A stretch of 64,000 nt of DNA, taken from assembly GCF_000012725.1 (NCBI RefSeq), contig NC_007406.1, positions 2,074,001-2,138,000 of the forward strand, read 5' to 3'. The translations under genes were made by a program, and so were the position numbers. Under the pieces are notes generated by a model, which worked only from the letters and a program-made list of their open reading frames with translations, searched no databases and was not told where the DNA came from. The DNA comes from Nitrobacter winogradskyi Nb-255 (GTDB lineage: Bacteria > Pseudomonadota > Alphaproteobacteria > Rhizobiales > Xanthobacteraceae). Of this stretch, positions 31,781 to 40,361 are shown one piece after another (within the stretch, counting starts at the first letter, position 1; each line of letters starts with the position of its first letter).

Positions 31781-32547
31781 GCCGTCCGCGTCTTCAGTGT
31801 CGCGCGTCCACGATCCATGGCCGCTCGCATGGTGCGAACGGTCTCGGCGATGCCGACGAGCAGCGCCTCGCCCATCATGAAGTATCCGATGTTCAGTTCG
31901 GTGATCTCGGGCAGCGCCGCGATCGTCTCCGCCGTCGCGTAATCGAGGCCATGACCGGCATGAACCTCAAGACCCACCGACCTGGCCAATGCGGCGCCTT
32001 CGACAATCCGACGCCACTCCGCATCCGCCTTCCCGCTGTCACCCTCGACGACAGCATCGCACCAGCCGCCGGTGTGAATCTCGATCACCGGCGCGCGCAG
32101 TTTCGCCGCCGCCTCGATCTGCCTGGGATCGGCGGCGATGAACAGCGAGACCCGGATGCCGGCGTCGTTCAGCTTCGCGATGAAAGGCGCCAGCGCGTTG
32201 TATTGGCCGGCCGCGTCGAGACCGCCTTCAGTGGTCAGTTCCTCCCGCCGCTCGGGGACCAGACAGACGGCGTGCGGTTGGGTGGCCAGCGCGATCCCCT
32301 GCATCTCCGCCGTCGCCGCCATCTCGAAATTCAGAGGCTTCTCAATCTCGGCCTTGAGCCGCGCCATGTCGGAATCGCGAATATGACGGCGATCCTCGCG
32401 CAAATGCGCGGTGATGCCGTCGGCGCCGGCCGCGATCGCAGCAAGCGCTATTCGCACCACATCCGGCCGATCGCCACCGCGCGCATTGCGGATGGTGGCG
32501 ACGTGATCGACATTAACTCCAAGGCGCAGGGATTGAGAACTGGACAT
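31777..32547 (-). CDS. pdxJ: Pyridoxine 5'-phosphate synthase
   Basis: 256-residue TIM barrel that condenses 1-deoxyxylulose 5-phosphate with 3-amino-1-hydroxyacetone 1-phosphate in the DXP-dependent vitamin B6 route. [19 protein letters not shown] opens the barrel, [14 protein letters not shown] and [11 protein letters not shown] follow. The ATG at 32547 fits the family; a start at 32640 would add 31 odd residues. Confidence 0.96.
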
Positions 32548-32671
32548 CGAATGACTCTTGATCTGCTCCGCATCGCGGGAACTCGGCATCGCGACGTTAA
32601 GAACGTGCTCTTTCGAATGAAGGATTGGATGTAGTGTCAAGGACGATCGATTGCGACGCCCTTCATAGCAT

Positions 32672-32747
32672 CTAGTGGTCCGATTCTAACATTCGCATCC
32701 GCGATGCGCGGCCGAATGGGTCGCGAATGTCAAATTTACTCCACTAG
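32672..32747. repeat. 76-bp interrupted palindrome
   Basis: Outer arms CTAGTGG / CCACTAG and inner arms ACATTCGC / GCGAATGT are arranged symmetrically around a GC-rich centre. It lies in the 239-nt gap between rsh and pdxJ. It differs from the main dispersed repeat and looks like a separate small palindromic element (REP- or MITE-like). Confidence 0.55.
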
Positions 32748-32786
32748 AGCCTTTCTGCGTCTGATTGAATCGGCAGCGAACTCCAG

Positions 32787-35090
32787 TTAGCCGTTGACCC
32801 GCTCGATCCGCGCCACGACGTCCTTGGCGCGCAACTGGGCGATGATGGCGCTGAGATGCTTGAGGTCATACACTTCGAGATCGATGGTCATTTCGGTGAA
32901 GTCGGGCGAACGCCTGGTCATGCTGATATTGTCGATATTGCCGTCGTGCTCGGCGATCACGGTCGCGACCTGTGCGAGGCTGCCGGGCTCGTTGAGGCTA
33001 TCCAGCACGATGCGCGCGGGGAATCGCTGCGGCGTCGTGTCATCGACATCCCAACGAACGTCGAGCCAGCGCTCGGGCTCTTCCTCGAAATCCGTCAACG
33101 CCGGCGATTGAATCGGATAGATCGTGATGCCTTCACCGGGAGTGACGATGCCGACGATACGGTCGCCGGGCACCGCGCCGCCATTGGGCGCGAATTTGAT
33201 CGGCAGGTCCGAATTGATGCCGCCTATCGGAATCACCGACGGGCTGCGAGCGGGATCCAGCGGCGTTTTCAGTTTGAGTTTCGCCGTCAGGCTCTTCTTG
33301 ACGCCCGGGCCGCCAACCCGCTCCTCCTTGTAGTCCGGGTACATCGCGCGCGCGACATCGGCGGCGCGCATCTCGCCCCGCCCCACCGAAGCCATGACGT
33401 CCTCGATCGTGGCCCGCGCCAGCCGGGGCAACGCGCCGGTAAGCTTGTCGTCGGCGTATTCGATCTTAGCGCGGATGAACAGGCGCTCAACGATCCGCCG
33501 GCCAAGGCTGACATACTGACCGCGCACGGCGGCTCGCGTGGCGCGCCGGATCGCCGCCCGCGCCTTGCCGGTGACGGCGAGCGATTCCCAGGCGGAGGGC
33601 GGCGCTGACTGGGCGGCCGACGTCAGAACCTCGACCTCGTCTCCATTCTGCAATCGTGACGACAGCGGCGCAAACTTGCCGTTGATCTTGCAACCCACCG
33701 TGCTGTTGCCGACGTCGGTATGCACGGCATAAGCGAAGTCGATGACATTGGCGTGCCGCGGCAGCGCGATCAGCTTCCCCTTCGGCGTGAAGCAGAAGAC
33801 CTGATCGTGAAACAGTTCGAGCTTGGTGTGTTCGAGGAACTCCTCCGGATTGGCGCTTTCCGACAGCACTTCGATGGTATGACGCAGCCAGGCGAACGCA
33901 TTGGATTCCCGATTGAGCAATTCCGTCGGCGAGCCCGCCCCGTCCTTGTAAAAGGCATGGGCGGCGATGCCGTGCTCCGCGATGCGATCCATCTCCTCGG
34001 TCCGGAGTTGCAATTCCACGCGCTGATTGCCCGGTCCGATCACCGTGGTGTGGATCGAGCGATAGTCATTCTGCTTCGGCGTCGAGATATAGTCCTTGAA
34101 ACGGCCCGGCACGACCGGCCACGTCATGTGGACCACCCCGAGGGCGCGATAACAGGCTTCGACATCGGGCACCACGACGCGAAATCCGAAAATATCGGAA
34201 AGCTGCTCGAAACCGACCGATTTTCGTTCCATCTTGGTCCAGATCGAAAACGGCTGTTTGCGGCGGCCGGCTACGCGCGCGGCGATACCCTTGTTGGCGA
34301 GACTGGTCGTGAGCTGGCTTTCGATCTCACCGATCAGGTTGCGGTTACGCTCGGCCAGCGCGTCGAGCCGCTGCGCCACCACCCCGTGGGCTTCCGGATC
34401 GAGGGTCTGGAACGCCAGATCCTCAAGCTCCTCGCGCATTTCCTGCATGCCCATGCGGCCCGCGAGCGGCGCGTAGATGTCGAGGGTTTCCTCGGCGATG
34501 CGCTGACGCGACGCCGGCGGCACGAACTCCAGCGTGCGCATGTTGTGCAGCCGATCCGCCAGCTTGACCAGCAGCACGCGGACATCATCGGCAATCGCCA
34601 GCAGCAGCTTGCGCAGATTTTCGGCCTGCTTGGCCTCGCGCGAGACCAGTTCCAGCCGCTTCAGCTTGGTCAGGCCCTCGACCAGCGCGCCGATCTCCGG
34701 CCCGAACATGTTGTCGATCTCGGCGCGGGTGGCCTCGGTGTCCTCAATGGTGTCGTGCAGCAGCGCCGCGACGATGGTGGCGTCGTCGAGCTTGAGACCG
34801 GTCAGGATGGCCGCCACTTCAAGCGGATGAGAGAAATAGGGATCGCCCGACGCCCGTATCTGTTCGCCATGAGCTTTCATGGCATAGACGTACGCCCGGT
34901 TGAGCATATCCTCGTTGGTGTCGGGGTTGTAGGAGCGCACGCGTTCGACCAGGTCGTATTGACGCATCATACGCGGGCGCGTCGGCTTGACAGGAGCAGC
35001 CGGCGGCGGCGCCGTCACGACCGGATCGGTCGCGGCCTCCATCTGCCGCCTTTTGCCAGGCCAGCCTGTCATCGAACCGAGTGTCTTCAT
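32787..35090 (-). CDS. rsh: Bifunctional (p)ppGpp synthetase/hydrolase, RSH family
   Basis: 767-residue stringent-response enzyme. HD hydrolase domain with YFSHPLEVA and LLHDTIEDT; synthetase domain with RKQPFSIWTKMERKSVGFEQ, DIFGFRVVV and NDYRSIHTTVIGP; TGS domain (KGKLIALPRHANVIDFAYAVH); C-terminal ACT domain ending IERVNG. The intact HD motif suggests hydrolysis as well as synthesis, as expected for the single RSH of alphaproteobacteria. The start is not certain: ATG 35090, GTG 35111 and ATG 35072 are possible. It follows rpoZ at a distance of about 420 nt filled with two facing repeats. Confidence 0.94.
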   Translation of the reverse strand: MKTLGSMTGWPGKRRQMEAATDPVVTAPPPAAPVKPTRPRMMRQYDLVERVRSYNPDTNEDMLNRAYVYAMKAHGEQIRASGDPYFSHPLEVAAILTGLKLDDATIVAALLHDTIEDTEATRAEIDNMFGPEIGALVEGLTKLKRLELVSREAKQAENLRKLLLAIADDVRVLLVKLADRLHNMRTLEFVPPASRQRIAEETLDIYAPLAGRMGMQEMREELEDLAFQTLDPEAHGVVAQRLDALAERNRNLIGEIESQLTTSLANKGIAARVAGRRKQPFSIWTKMERKSVGFEQLSDIFGFRVVVPDVEACYRALGVVHMTWPVVPGRFKDYISTPKQNDYRSIHTTVIGPGNQRVELQLRTEEMDRIAEHGIAAHAFYKDGAGSPTELLNRESNAFAWLRHTIEVLSESANPEEFLEHTKLELFHDQVFCFTPKGKLIALPRHANVIDFAYAVHTDVGNSTVGCKINGKFAPLSSRLQNGDEVEVLTSAAQSAPPSAWESLAVTGKARAAIRRATRAAVRGQYVSLGRRIVERLFIRAKIEYADDKLTGALPRLARATIEDVMASVGRGEMRAADVARAMYPDYKEERVGGPGVKKSLTAKLKLKTPLDPARSPSVIPIGGINSDLPIKFAPNGGAVPGDRIVGIVTPGEGITIYPIQSPALTDFEEEPERWLDVRWDVDDTTPQRFPARIVLDSLNEPGSLAQVATVIAEHDGNIDNISMTRRSPDFTEMTIDLEVYDLKHLSAIIAQLRAKDVVARIERVNG

Positions 35091-35126
35091 CGCGCGGAAA
35101 CCGCCCTTCACCCCCAGTATCTACAC

Positions 35127-35220
35127 CTATAGCGTTTTCCAGCGAAGGGGATACCGATTCGCGCGAAGAAAACGCGTCAAATCAAAATCATAGCCCCGGT
35201 TCTGATTTCGTCGGAAACGG
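35127..35220. repeat. Dispersed repeat, forward orientation
   Basis: CTATAGCGTTTTCCAGCGAA, GATACCGATTCGCGCGAAG and AAAACGCGTCAAATCAAAAT; palindromic tail partly lost. Faces the next copy at 35380. Confidence 0.7.
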
Positions 35221-35379
35221 AAAGGCTCCGGGTTGCCCCGGCCGAAGGTCGAATCCGACGTTCAGGCGCGCCAGTTTCGTTTCGAAGCCGGATGCACACA
35301 CCCGCACAGCCGGTGCGGCGATCAACTCCGTGGGCCGCACGCAAAAGCCCGGACCAGGGTCCGGGCTTAGAGTTTTTTC

Positions 35380-35487
35380 GCTTCTGACGGAATCAGATCT
35401 GACGGAATCAGAAGCGAGGCTCCATAATCCTGATTTGACGCGTTTTCTTCACGCGAATCGGTAGCCGCTTCGCTCGAAAACGCTATA
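35380..35487. repeat. Dispersed repeat, reverse orientation
   Basis: TCGCTTCTGACGGAATCAGA, a partial duplication TCTGACGGAATCAGAAGC, then GATTTGACGCGTTTTCTTCA and CGCTCGAAAACGCTATAG. It ends 24 nt before the rpoZ stop. With the copy at 35127 it forms a head-to-head pair about 160 nt apart. Confidence 0.75.
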
Positions 35488-35511
35488 GACCTTCCGTCGG
35501 CAAGAAGCCGA

Positions 35512-35904
35512 TCATTCATCCTCTTCGGGCTGTTCCTCGGGAGGCGCCAGCCCCTCCAGGCCCTTCAACAGTTCTTCCTCGGTCATGCGCTCGACCGCGA
35601 CCTCGGTATCGTCCGCATCGACGCTTGCCCCGGCCGAACCGATCAAGGGCACGGTGTCGGACTCGGGCTCGTCGACCTCGACAAACTTCTGCAAGGAATG
35701 AACCAGCTCTTCGCGCATATCCTCCGGGGAGATGGTCTGCTCGGCGATCTCGCGAAGCGCAACGACGGGATTCTTGTCGTTATCGCGGTCGATCGTCAGC
35801 TGCGAACCCGACGAAATCATCCGGGCGCGATGTGCGGCCAAAAGAACCAGGTCAAACCGGTTGTCGACCTTATCAATGCAATCTTCTACGGTGACGCGCG
35901 CCAT
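35512..35904 (-). CDS. rpoZ: RNA polymerase omega subunit
   Basis: 130 residues. The conserved N-terminus [33 protein letters not shown]-type region covers the beta-prime contact, followed by [14 protein letters not shown]; the rest is an acidic tail ([10 protein letters not shown]) typical of alphaproteobacterial omega. Helps RNA polymerase assembly and ppGpp response. Upstream of rsh on the same strand, the usual order. Confidence 0.96.
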   Translation of the reverse strand: MARVTVEDCIDKVDNRFDLVLLAAHRARMISSGSQLTIDRDNDKNPVVALREIAEQTISPEDMREELVHSLQKFVEVDEPESDTVPLIGSAGASVDADDTEVAVERMTEEELLKGLEGLAPPEEQPEEDE

Positions 35905-36248
35905 CGCCTGTCGCTCCGTTGAGGCTGAAACTGGTGAATATACGCGCTAGGTATAGAGCGTCTGAGGGTTTCGCAACAGGGAATTTAACATTTGGCGTGA
36001 AGGCCGGTCTCTGATACCCGTTACTGGAGCCAGAAGGCCGGCGTCCGGAGAAGCGGAACAGAGTCCCCGATCGGACAAGAATTCGCTTCATTGCTTCTCC
36101 ATTGTATCCTTAACGCTGCCCTTGCCTCAACCTCATTGCGCCTGTTGTCCTCTTCAGTCTGATTCGCGAAACGCGATTTGCATCATTGAACCGTGGGGCT
36201 GGGCTTCAGCCGCACCAATAGCGCGCACAACGATCACGAGAACGCTCG

Positions 36249-36866
36249 ATGCCATCTGCCTCCAACAAGATCGCGCTTTTCATCGATGGCGCCAATCTTT
36301 ACGCAACCGCCAAGACGCTCGGCTTTGACATCGACTACAAGCGCCTCCTGAAGGAATTTCAGTCCAGAGGCACCCTTGTCCGCGCCTTCTATTACACGGC
36401 GATCATCGAGGATCAGGAATACTCCTCGATAAGGCCGCTGATCGACTGGCTCGACTACAACGGCTACACGGTGGTCACCAAAGCCACCAAGGAGTTCATC
36501 GACGCCAGCGGCCGCCGCAAGGTCAAGGGAAACATGGATATCGAACTTGCGGTCGATGCGATGGAGTTGGCAGAGCACGTCGACCAGATCGTGCTGTTTT
36601 CGGGCGACGGCGATTTCCGCTCCCTCGTCGAAGCGGTGCAGCGCCGCGGCGTTCGCGTGACCGTTGTTTCCACCATCGCAAGCCAGCCGCCGATGATCGC
36701 GGACGAGTTGCGCCGCCAGGCCGACGTTTTCACCGATCTCGTCGAATTGCAGCCGAAGCTCGGCCGCGACCCGTCGGAACGCCAGTCCCGCCACCACGCA
36801 CCGCAGTTCCTGCAGCGCGCCACCGCCGTGGCGCCCCGGAGCGATGACGACGACTTTGAGGACTGA
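36249..36866 (+). CDS. NYN-domain (LabA/DUF88) putative ribonuclease
   Basis: 205 residues. The PIN-like NYN fold is recognised from KIALFIDGANLYATAKTLG (first catalytic Asp at about 15), KGNMDIELAVDAMELAEHVDQIVLFSGDGDF (two more acidic positions) and VTVVSTIASQPPMIADELRRQADVF. Members are thought to be RNA-processing nucleases. A disordered tail ends DDDDFED. The downstream uracil-glycosylase gene starts 23 nt before its stop, so the two are probably translated together. Divergent from rpoZ. Confidence 0.88.
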   Translation: MPSASNKIALFIDGANLYATAKTLGFDIDYKRLLKEFQSRGTLVRAFYYTAIIEDQEYSSIRPLIDWLDYNGYTVVTKATKEFIDASGRRKVKGNMDIELAVDAMELAEHVDQIVLFSGDGDFRSLVEAVQRRGVRVTVVSTIASQPPMIADELRRQADVFTDLVELQPKLGRDPSERQSRHHAPQFLQRATAVAPRSDDDDFED

Positions 36867-37521
36867 AACGCGCCGATCCGGCGCGACTCCCCCCGAGCCA
36901 GGCCGCGATTGCCCGCTGTGCCCACGGCTGGTCGACTATCGCCTTGCGGTTCGGACGCGCGAGCCGGAATGGTTCAACGCACCCGTGCCTTCTTTCGGCG
37001 AACCCGACTCGGCGGTTCTGATCGTCGGCCTGGCGCCGGGCGTGCAAGGCGCCAACCGCACCGGGCGACCCTTCACCGGCGACTACGCCGGCGACCTGCT
37101 TTACGCGACGCTTCTCAAATACGGATTCGCCGCCGGACGCTATCAGGCCCGACCCGACGACGGACTCAAACTGATCGATTGCCGCATCAGCAACGCGGTG
37201 CGTTGCGTGCCACCGCAGAACAAGCCTCTGCCGGCCGAGATCAACACCTGCCGCGCGTTCCTTAGCGCCACGCTCGCGGCCATGCCCCGATTACAAGCGG
37301 TTGTCGCACTCGGCCGTGTCGCGCACGATTCCGCGGTGAAAGCGCTCGGCGTTCGCGCCGCTGCCGCCCCCTTCGCTCACGGCGCGGTGCATCATATCGG
37401 CGCGGTCACGCTCTATGACAGCTACCACTGCTCCCGCTACAACACCAACACGCGTGTCCTGACGCCCGAAATGTTCGAGAGCGTCTTCGCAAAAGTGCGC
37501 GCCGATCTGACCTGTCGCTGA
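36844..37521 (+). CDS. Family 5 uracil-DNA glycosylase (UdgB type)
   Basis: 225 residues. Four cysteines probably hold a 4Fe-4S cluster (CPLC near residues 23-26, later CRISNAVRC and a Cys in NTCRAF). Motif A is GLAPGVQGANRTGRPFTGDYAG, where the family 5 enzymes lack the usual catalytic Asp/Asn, and motif B is DSYHCSRYNTNT. The enzyme removes uracil, and in some members hypoxanthine or thymine, from DNA. The ATG at 36844 lies inside the NYN gene; GGAG precedes it closely. Confidence 0.9.
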   Translation: MTTTLRTETRRSGATPPEPGRDCPLCPRLVDYRLAVRTREPEWFNAPVPSFGEPDSAVLIVGLAPGVQGANRTGRPFTGDYAGDLLYATLLKYGFAAGRYQARPDDGLKLIDCRISNAVRCVPPQNKPLPAEINTCRAFLSATLAAMPRLQAVVALGRVAHDSAVKALGVRAAAAPFAHGAVHHIGAVTLYDSYHCSRYNTNTRVLTPEMFESVFAKVRADLTCR

Positions 37522-37537
37522 AGCGCGGGCTATGGCG

Positions 37538-37605
37538 AACCGGTACCCACTTCGCTCGAAAGCGCTATAGAACTCCGCTCCTGATCCCATCGGAAGCGAA
37601 AGGGC
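37538..37605. repeat. Truncated dispersed repeat
   Basis: CCGGTACCCACTTCGCTCGA and AAGCGCTATAGA followed by TCCTGATCCCATCGGAAGCG, fragments of the standard element between the UDG and PilZ genes. Confidence 0.5.
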
Positions 37606-37613
37606 TTTCTCGG

Positions 37614-37883
37614 CTATCCCTGCTCCGTGAAGCGGATTCCCATCATCTCGCCGTTGCGCCAGACACGCTCGCATTCCTTCGGCGTCGCGTTCGGCACCAG
37701 CGCGACCCCGAAACGCTTCGGCACGCTCAGGCTGGAGGCGATCACCAGGCGCGCGCCGTCGCTGGAGATGTCCATCACCTCGCATTCCGACCTGGATCGG
37801 CCATCGACCTGGTCGAGGACAAGCCACGCTCGCTGATGCCGGCGACGCATCCGCCGTATGGCACGTTTCTGTTTGACGCGCAT
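37614..37883 (-). CDS. PilZ-domain protein (cyclic-di-GMP binding type)
   Basis: 89 residues, almost only a PilZ domain. RRRHQRAWL supplies an RxxxR-like motif (Arg-rich 11-17), EVMDISSDGARLVI gives the D/NxSxxG motif, and GIRFTE closes the barrel. Single-domain PilZ proteins act as c-di-GMP-responsive adaptors; the first motif is close to but not clearly canonical, so binding is inferred. Convergent with the UDG gene. Confidence 0.85.
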   Translation of the reverse strand: MRVKQKRAIRRMRRRHQRAWLVLDQVDGRSRSECEVMDISSDGARLVIASSLSVPKRFGVALVPNATPKECERVWRNGEMMGIRFTEQG

Positions 37884-37973
37884 GCCGGGAGCAGATCACT
37901 TCAACCCTGAAATTGCGTTAAACTGATCGTTCAAAGTTTAACGACCGGACCCGCGGCGGTCAGGTCTTGCGGC

Positions 37974-38447
37974 TTATCCCCTCGCCCGCAGCAACCGGCC
38001 TTTTTCGCGGCCCCAGTCTCGCTTCTTCTCGCTCTCGCGCTTGTCGTGCAGTTTCTTGCCCTTCGCGATCGCCAGCAACAACTTGGCCCGGCCGCGCTCG
38101 TTGAAATAGAGTTTCAGCGGAATCAGCGTCATCCCTTCACGATCGACCGCGCCCATCAGCTTGTTGATCTGCTTTCTGTGCAGCAACAGCTTGCGCGGCC
38201 GCTTGGGCTCGTGATTGAAGCGGTTGGCTTGCAGATATTCTGGGATGTTGGAATTAATAAGCCAGATTTCACCGTTCTTTGAATCGGCATAGGACTCGGC
38301 GATCGTGGTCTTGCCGTTGCGGATCGACTTGACCTCCGTGCCGGTCAGCGCGATGCCGGCCTCGACGGTATCCTCGATCGCATAGTTGAACCGCGCCTTG
38401 CGATTTTCCGCGACGACCTTGATGGCGCGCTCACCTTTGTCGGCCAT
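37974..38447 (-). CDS. smpB: SsrA-binding protein (trans-translation)
   Basis: 157 residues. [20 protein letters not shown] and [17 protein letters not shown] form the OB fold that binds tm[14 protein letters not shown] and the basic C-terminal tail [21 protein letters not shown] enters the decoding centre. Works with tmRNA to rescue stalled ribosomes, producing SsrA tags that ClpXP (encoded at 7.3-9.6 kb) degrades. Confidence 0.97.
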   Translation of the reverse strand: MADKGERAIKVVAENRKARFNYAIEDTVEAGIALTGTEVKSIRNGKTTIAESYADSKNGEIWLINSNIPEYLQANRFNHEPKRPRKLLLHRKQINKLMGAVDREGMTLIPLKLYFNERGRAKLLLAIAKGKKLHDKRESEKKRDWGREKGRLLRARG

Positions 38448-38511
38448 ATCCCTGAAACCTCCGGGCGTTATCTTTCGAGGGCGGCCACGCCGATCCTACG
38501 GCGTCGCCGTC

Positions 38512-38931
38512 CTAGACCTTCGCTTTCAGGAGATCGCGAATCTCGGTCAGCAACTCTTCCTCGCGCGTGGGCTTCGGCGGCTCCGCGGATGCCGCCTCGT
38601 CCTTGCGCTTCAGCCTGTTCATGCCCTTGATGACCATGAATAGCACAAAGGCGACGATCAGGAAGTTCAACGTCAGCGTCAGGAAGTTTCCCCATGCCAG
38701 CACCGCGCCCTGCTTCTTGGCGTCGGAGAGATTCGAGGCGTTGACGGATTCAGAAAGCGGCAGGAAGTAATTCGAGAAATCGAGACCGCCGGTAACAGCG
38801 CCGACGATCGGCATGATGATGTCGGCCACCATCGAGGAAACGATGCCTCCGAAGGCCGCACCGATGATGACGCCGACAGCGAGGTCGACGACATTCCCCT
38901 TCATCGCGAACTCACGAAACTCCTTCCACAT
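38512..38931 (-). CDS. mscL: Large-conductance mechanosensitive channel
   Basis: 139 residues. [25 protein letters not shown] (TM1 with the pore constriction), a periplasmic loop, [22 protein letters not shown] (TM2) and a charged C-terminal helix [13 protein letters not shown]. Releases solutes on hypo-osmotic shock. The ATG at 38931 has GGAG 8 nt upstream; a TTG at 38937 is possible but unnecessary. Confidence 0.97.
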   Translation of the reverse strand: MWKEFREFAMKGNVVDLAVGVIIGAAFGGIVSSMVADIIMPIVGAVTGGLDFSNYFLPLSESVNASNLSDAKKQGAVLAWGNFLTLTLNFLIVAFVLFMVIKGMNRLKRKDEAASAEPPKPTREEELLTEIRDLLKAKV

Positions 38932-38976
38932 CGCCAATCTCCGACATCATTTCACCGACGCGCGCGCGGCGGCAGT

Positions 38977-39108
38977 TATAGTTTTCGAGCGGAACATGTT
39001 TCCCGGCCGGAGCCGGTGGATGAATTACCCGGTTCGTGAAGAAAACGCGTCACATGAAAATCCGGGAGCCCCGCTTCCGTTTCATCAGGCGGAAAGGCTC
39101 CGGCCTCA
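38977..39108. repeat. Diverged dispersed repeat
   Basis: ATAGTTTTCGAGCGGAACAT, a changed centre (CCGGCCGGAGCCGG) and GTGAAGAAAACGCGTCACAT, then a hairpin-like tail (GCCCCGCTTCCGTTTCATCA, GGCGGAAAGGC). It abuts the dapA stop codon and may terminate dapA transcription. Confidence 0.6.
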
Positions 39109-39110
39109 AG

Positions 39111-40001
39111 TCAGTTTATCAAACCGGCATGGACCATGGCCTCACGGATGAGCTTTCCGGTCGGCGGGGTCACCGGTATCAGCGGCAGCCGCACGACTTC
39201 GTCGATCCGGCCGAGCAGCTTGAGCGCATGCTTTGCTCCGGCGAGGCCAGGTTCCTTGAAAATAGCGTCATGCAGCGGCACCAGGCGATCCTGAATTTCG
39301 AGCCCGGCGGCATAATCGCCCTTCAGGACAGCCGACATCAGGCTCGCGCATAATTTCGGCGCGACATTCGCGACGACGGAGATGCAGCCGCGTCCGCCCG
39401 CCGCCATGAAGGCGAGCGCCGTCATGTCCTCGCCGGACAGTTGGATGAAGTCGGGGCCCATCGCCCGGCGCTGCAATGAGACCCGAGCCAGATTGCCGGT
39501 GGCGTCCTTGACGCCGGCGATGTTCTTCAGTTCGAACAGCCTCGCCATCGTCTCCACGGAGAGATCGACGACCGAGCGCGACGGAATGTTGTAGATGATG
39601 ATGGGAATTCCGACCGCGTCGTTCACCGTCTTGAAGTGCTGGTACAAGCCTTCCTGGGTCGGCTTGTTGTAATACGGCGTCACCACCAGCACCGCGTCAG
39701 CGCCGGCCTTCTCGGCGTGCAAGGCCAGATCGACCGCCTCGCGGGTCGAATTCGAGCCCGCGCCCGCGATCACCGGCACCCGGCCCCCGGCCTCCTCGAT
39801 GCACCATTCCACGACCTTGCGGTGTTCATCGTGGCTGAGCGTCGGACTCTCGCCCGTTGTGCCGACCGGCACCAGCCCGTGAACTCCTTCGCCGATCTGC
39901 CAACTCACCAGACTGCGAAAAGCGGCCTCGTCGACGGAGCCGTTTTTGAATGGCGTCACCAGGGCTGTGTATGATCCCTGGAACTTCGCCCTGCTTACCA
40001 T
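39111..40001 (-). CDS. dapA: 4-Hydroxy-tetrahydrodipicolinate synthase
   Basis: 296-residue TIM-barrel aldolase that condenses pyruvate with aspartate semialdehyde in lysine/diaminopimelate synthesis. Schiff-base Lys165 in [10 protein letters not shown], Tyr137 in [10 protein letters not shown], and the substrate loop [17 protein letters not shown] (about 44-60). The ATG at 40001 with GGAG 7 nt upstream is preferred to an in-frame start at 40016. Confidence 0.95.
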   Translation of the reverse strand: MVSRAKFQGSYTALVTPFKNGSVDEAAFRSLVSWQIGEGVHGLVPVGTTGESPTLSHDEHRKVVEWCIEEAGGRVPVIAGAGSNSTREAVDLALHAEKAGADAVLVVTPYYNKPTQEGLYQHFKTVNDAVGIPIIIYNIPSRSVVDLSVETMARLFELKNIAGVKDATGNLARVSLQRRAMGPDFIQLSGEDMTALAFMAAGGRGCISVVANVAPKLCASLMSAVLKGDYAAGLEIQDRLVPLHDAIFKEPGLAGAKHALKLLGRIDEVVRLPLIPVTPPTGKLIREAMVHAGLIN

Positions 40002-40049
40002 AGTCCGCTCCAACACGTTGCGCGGCTTCGCCGTTTGCCGATTCGAGCA

Positions 40050-40172
40050 TTCGCTTCTGATTGAATCAGAAGCGAAGCTCTGGTTTACTGTTTTGACGCG
40101 TTTTCTTCTCGTGAACCGGATTCCATCCTCGGGTCAAAGCCCAAGGACATGCTTCGCTCGAAAACGCTATAG
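40050..40172. repeat. Full-length dispersed repeat, reverse orientation
   Basis: Nearly perfect palindrome GCTTCTGATT / AATCAGAAGC (from 40052), then TTTTGACGCGTTTTCTTCTC, the CTCGGGTCAAAGCCCAAGG hairpin and GCTTCGCTCGAAAACGCTAT. It fills the middle of the 360-nt dapA / transglycosylase gap; nothing else recognised there. Confidence 0.8.
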
Positions 40173-40361
40173 TTGTTACATCAGTCATATCGAGTCTGAC
40201 GCTGCTCCGAAAGGTCCGCGTCCTGAAGCAACGGCCGCGATTTCGCCGTTGTCGCGACATAAGAGCCCGATGTCGGCGGTTTTAGTATTTTGTCCACACA
40301 TTCAATGAAATAGTTATCAGATTTTAGGGGTCCGCTTAGTTCACTGATAAAGGGATTTGCC

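Noticed and set aside
33720-35132. 470-codon open frame antisense to rsh
   Set aside because: Shadow of the conserved RSH gene, no independent evidence.
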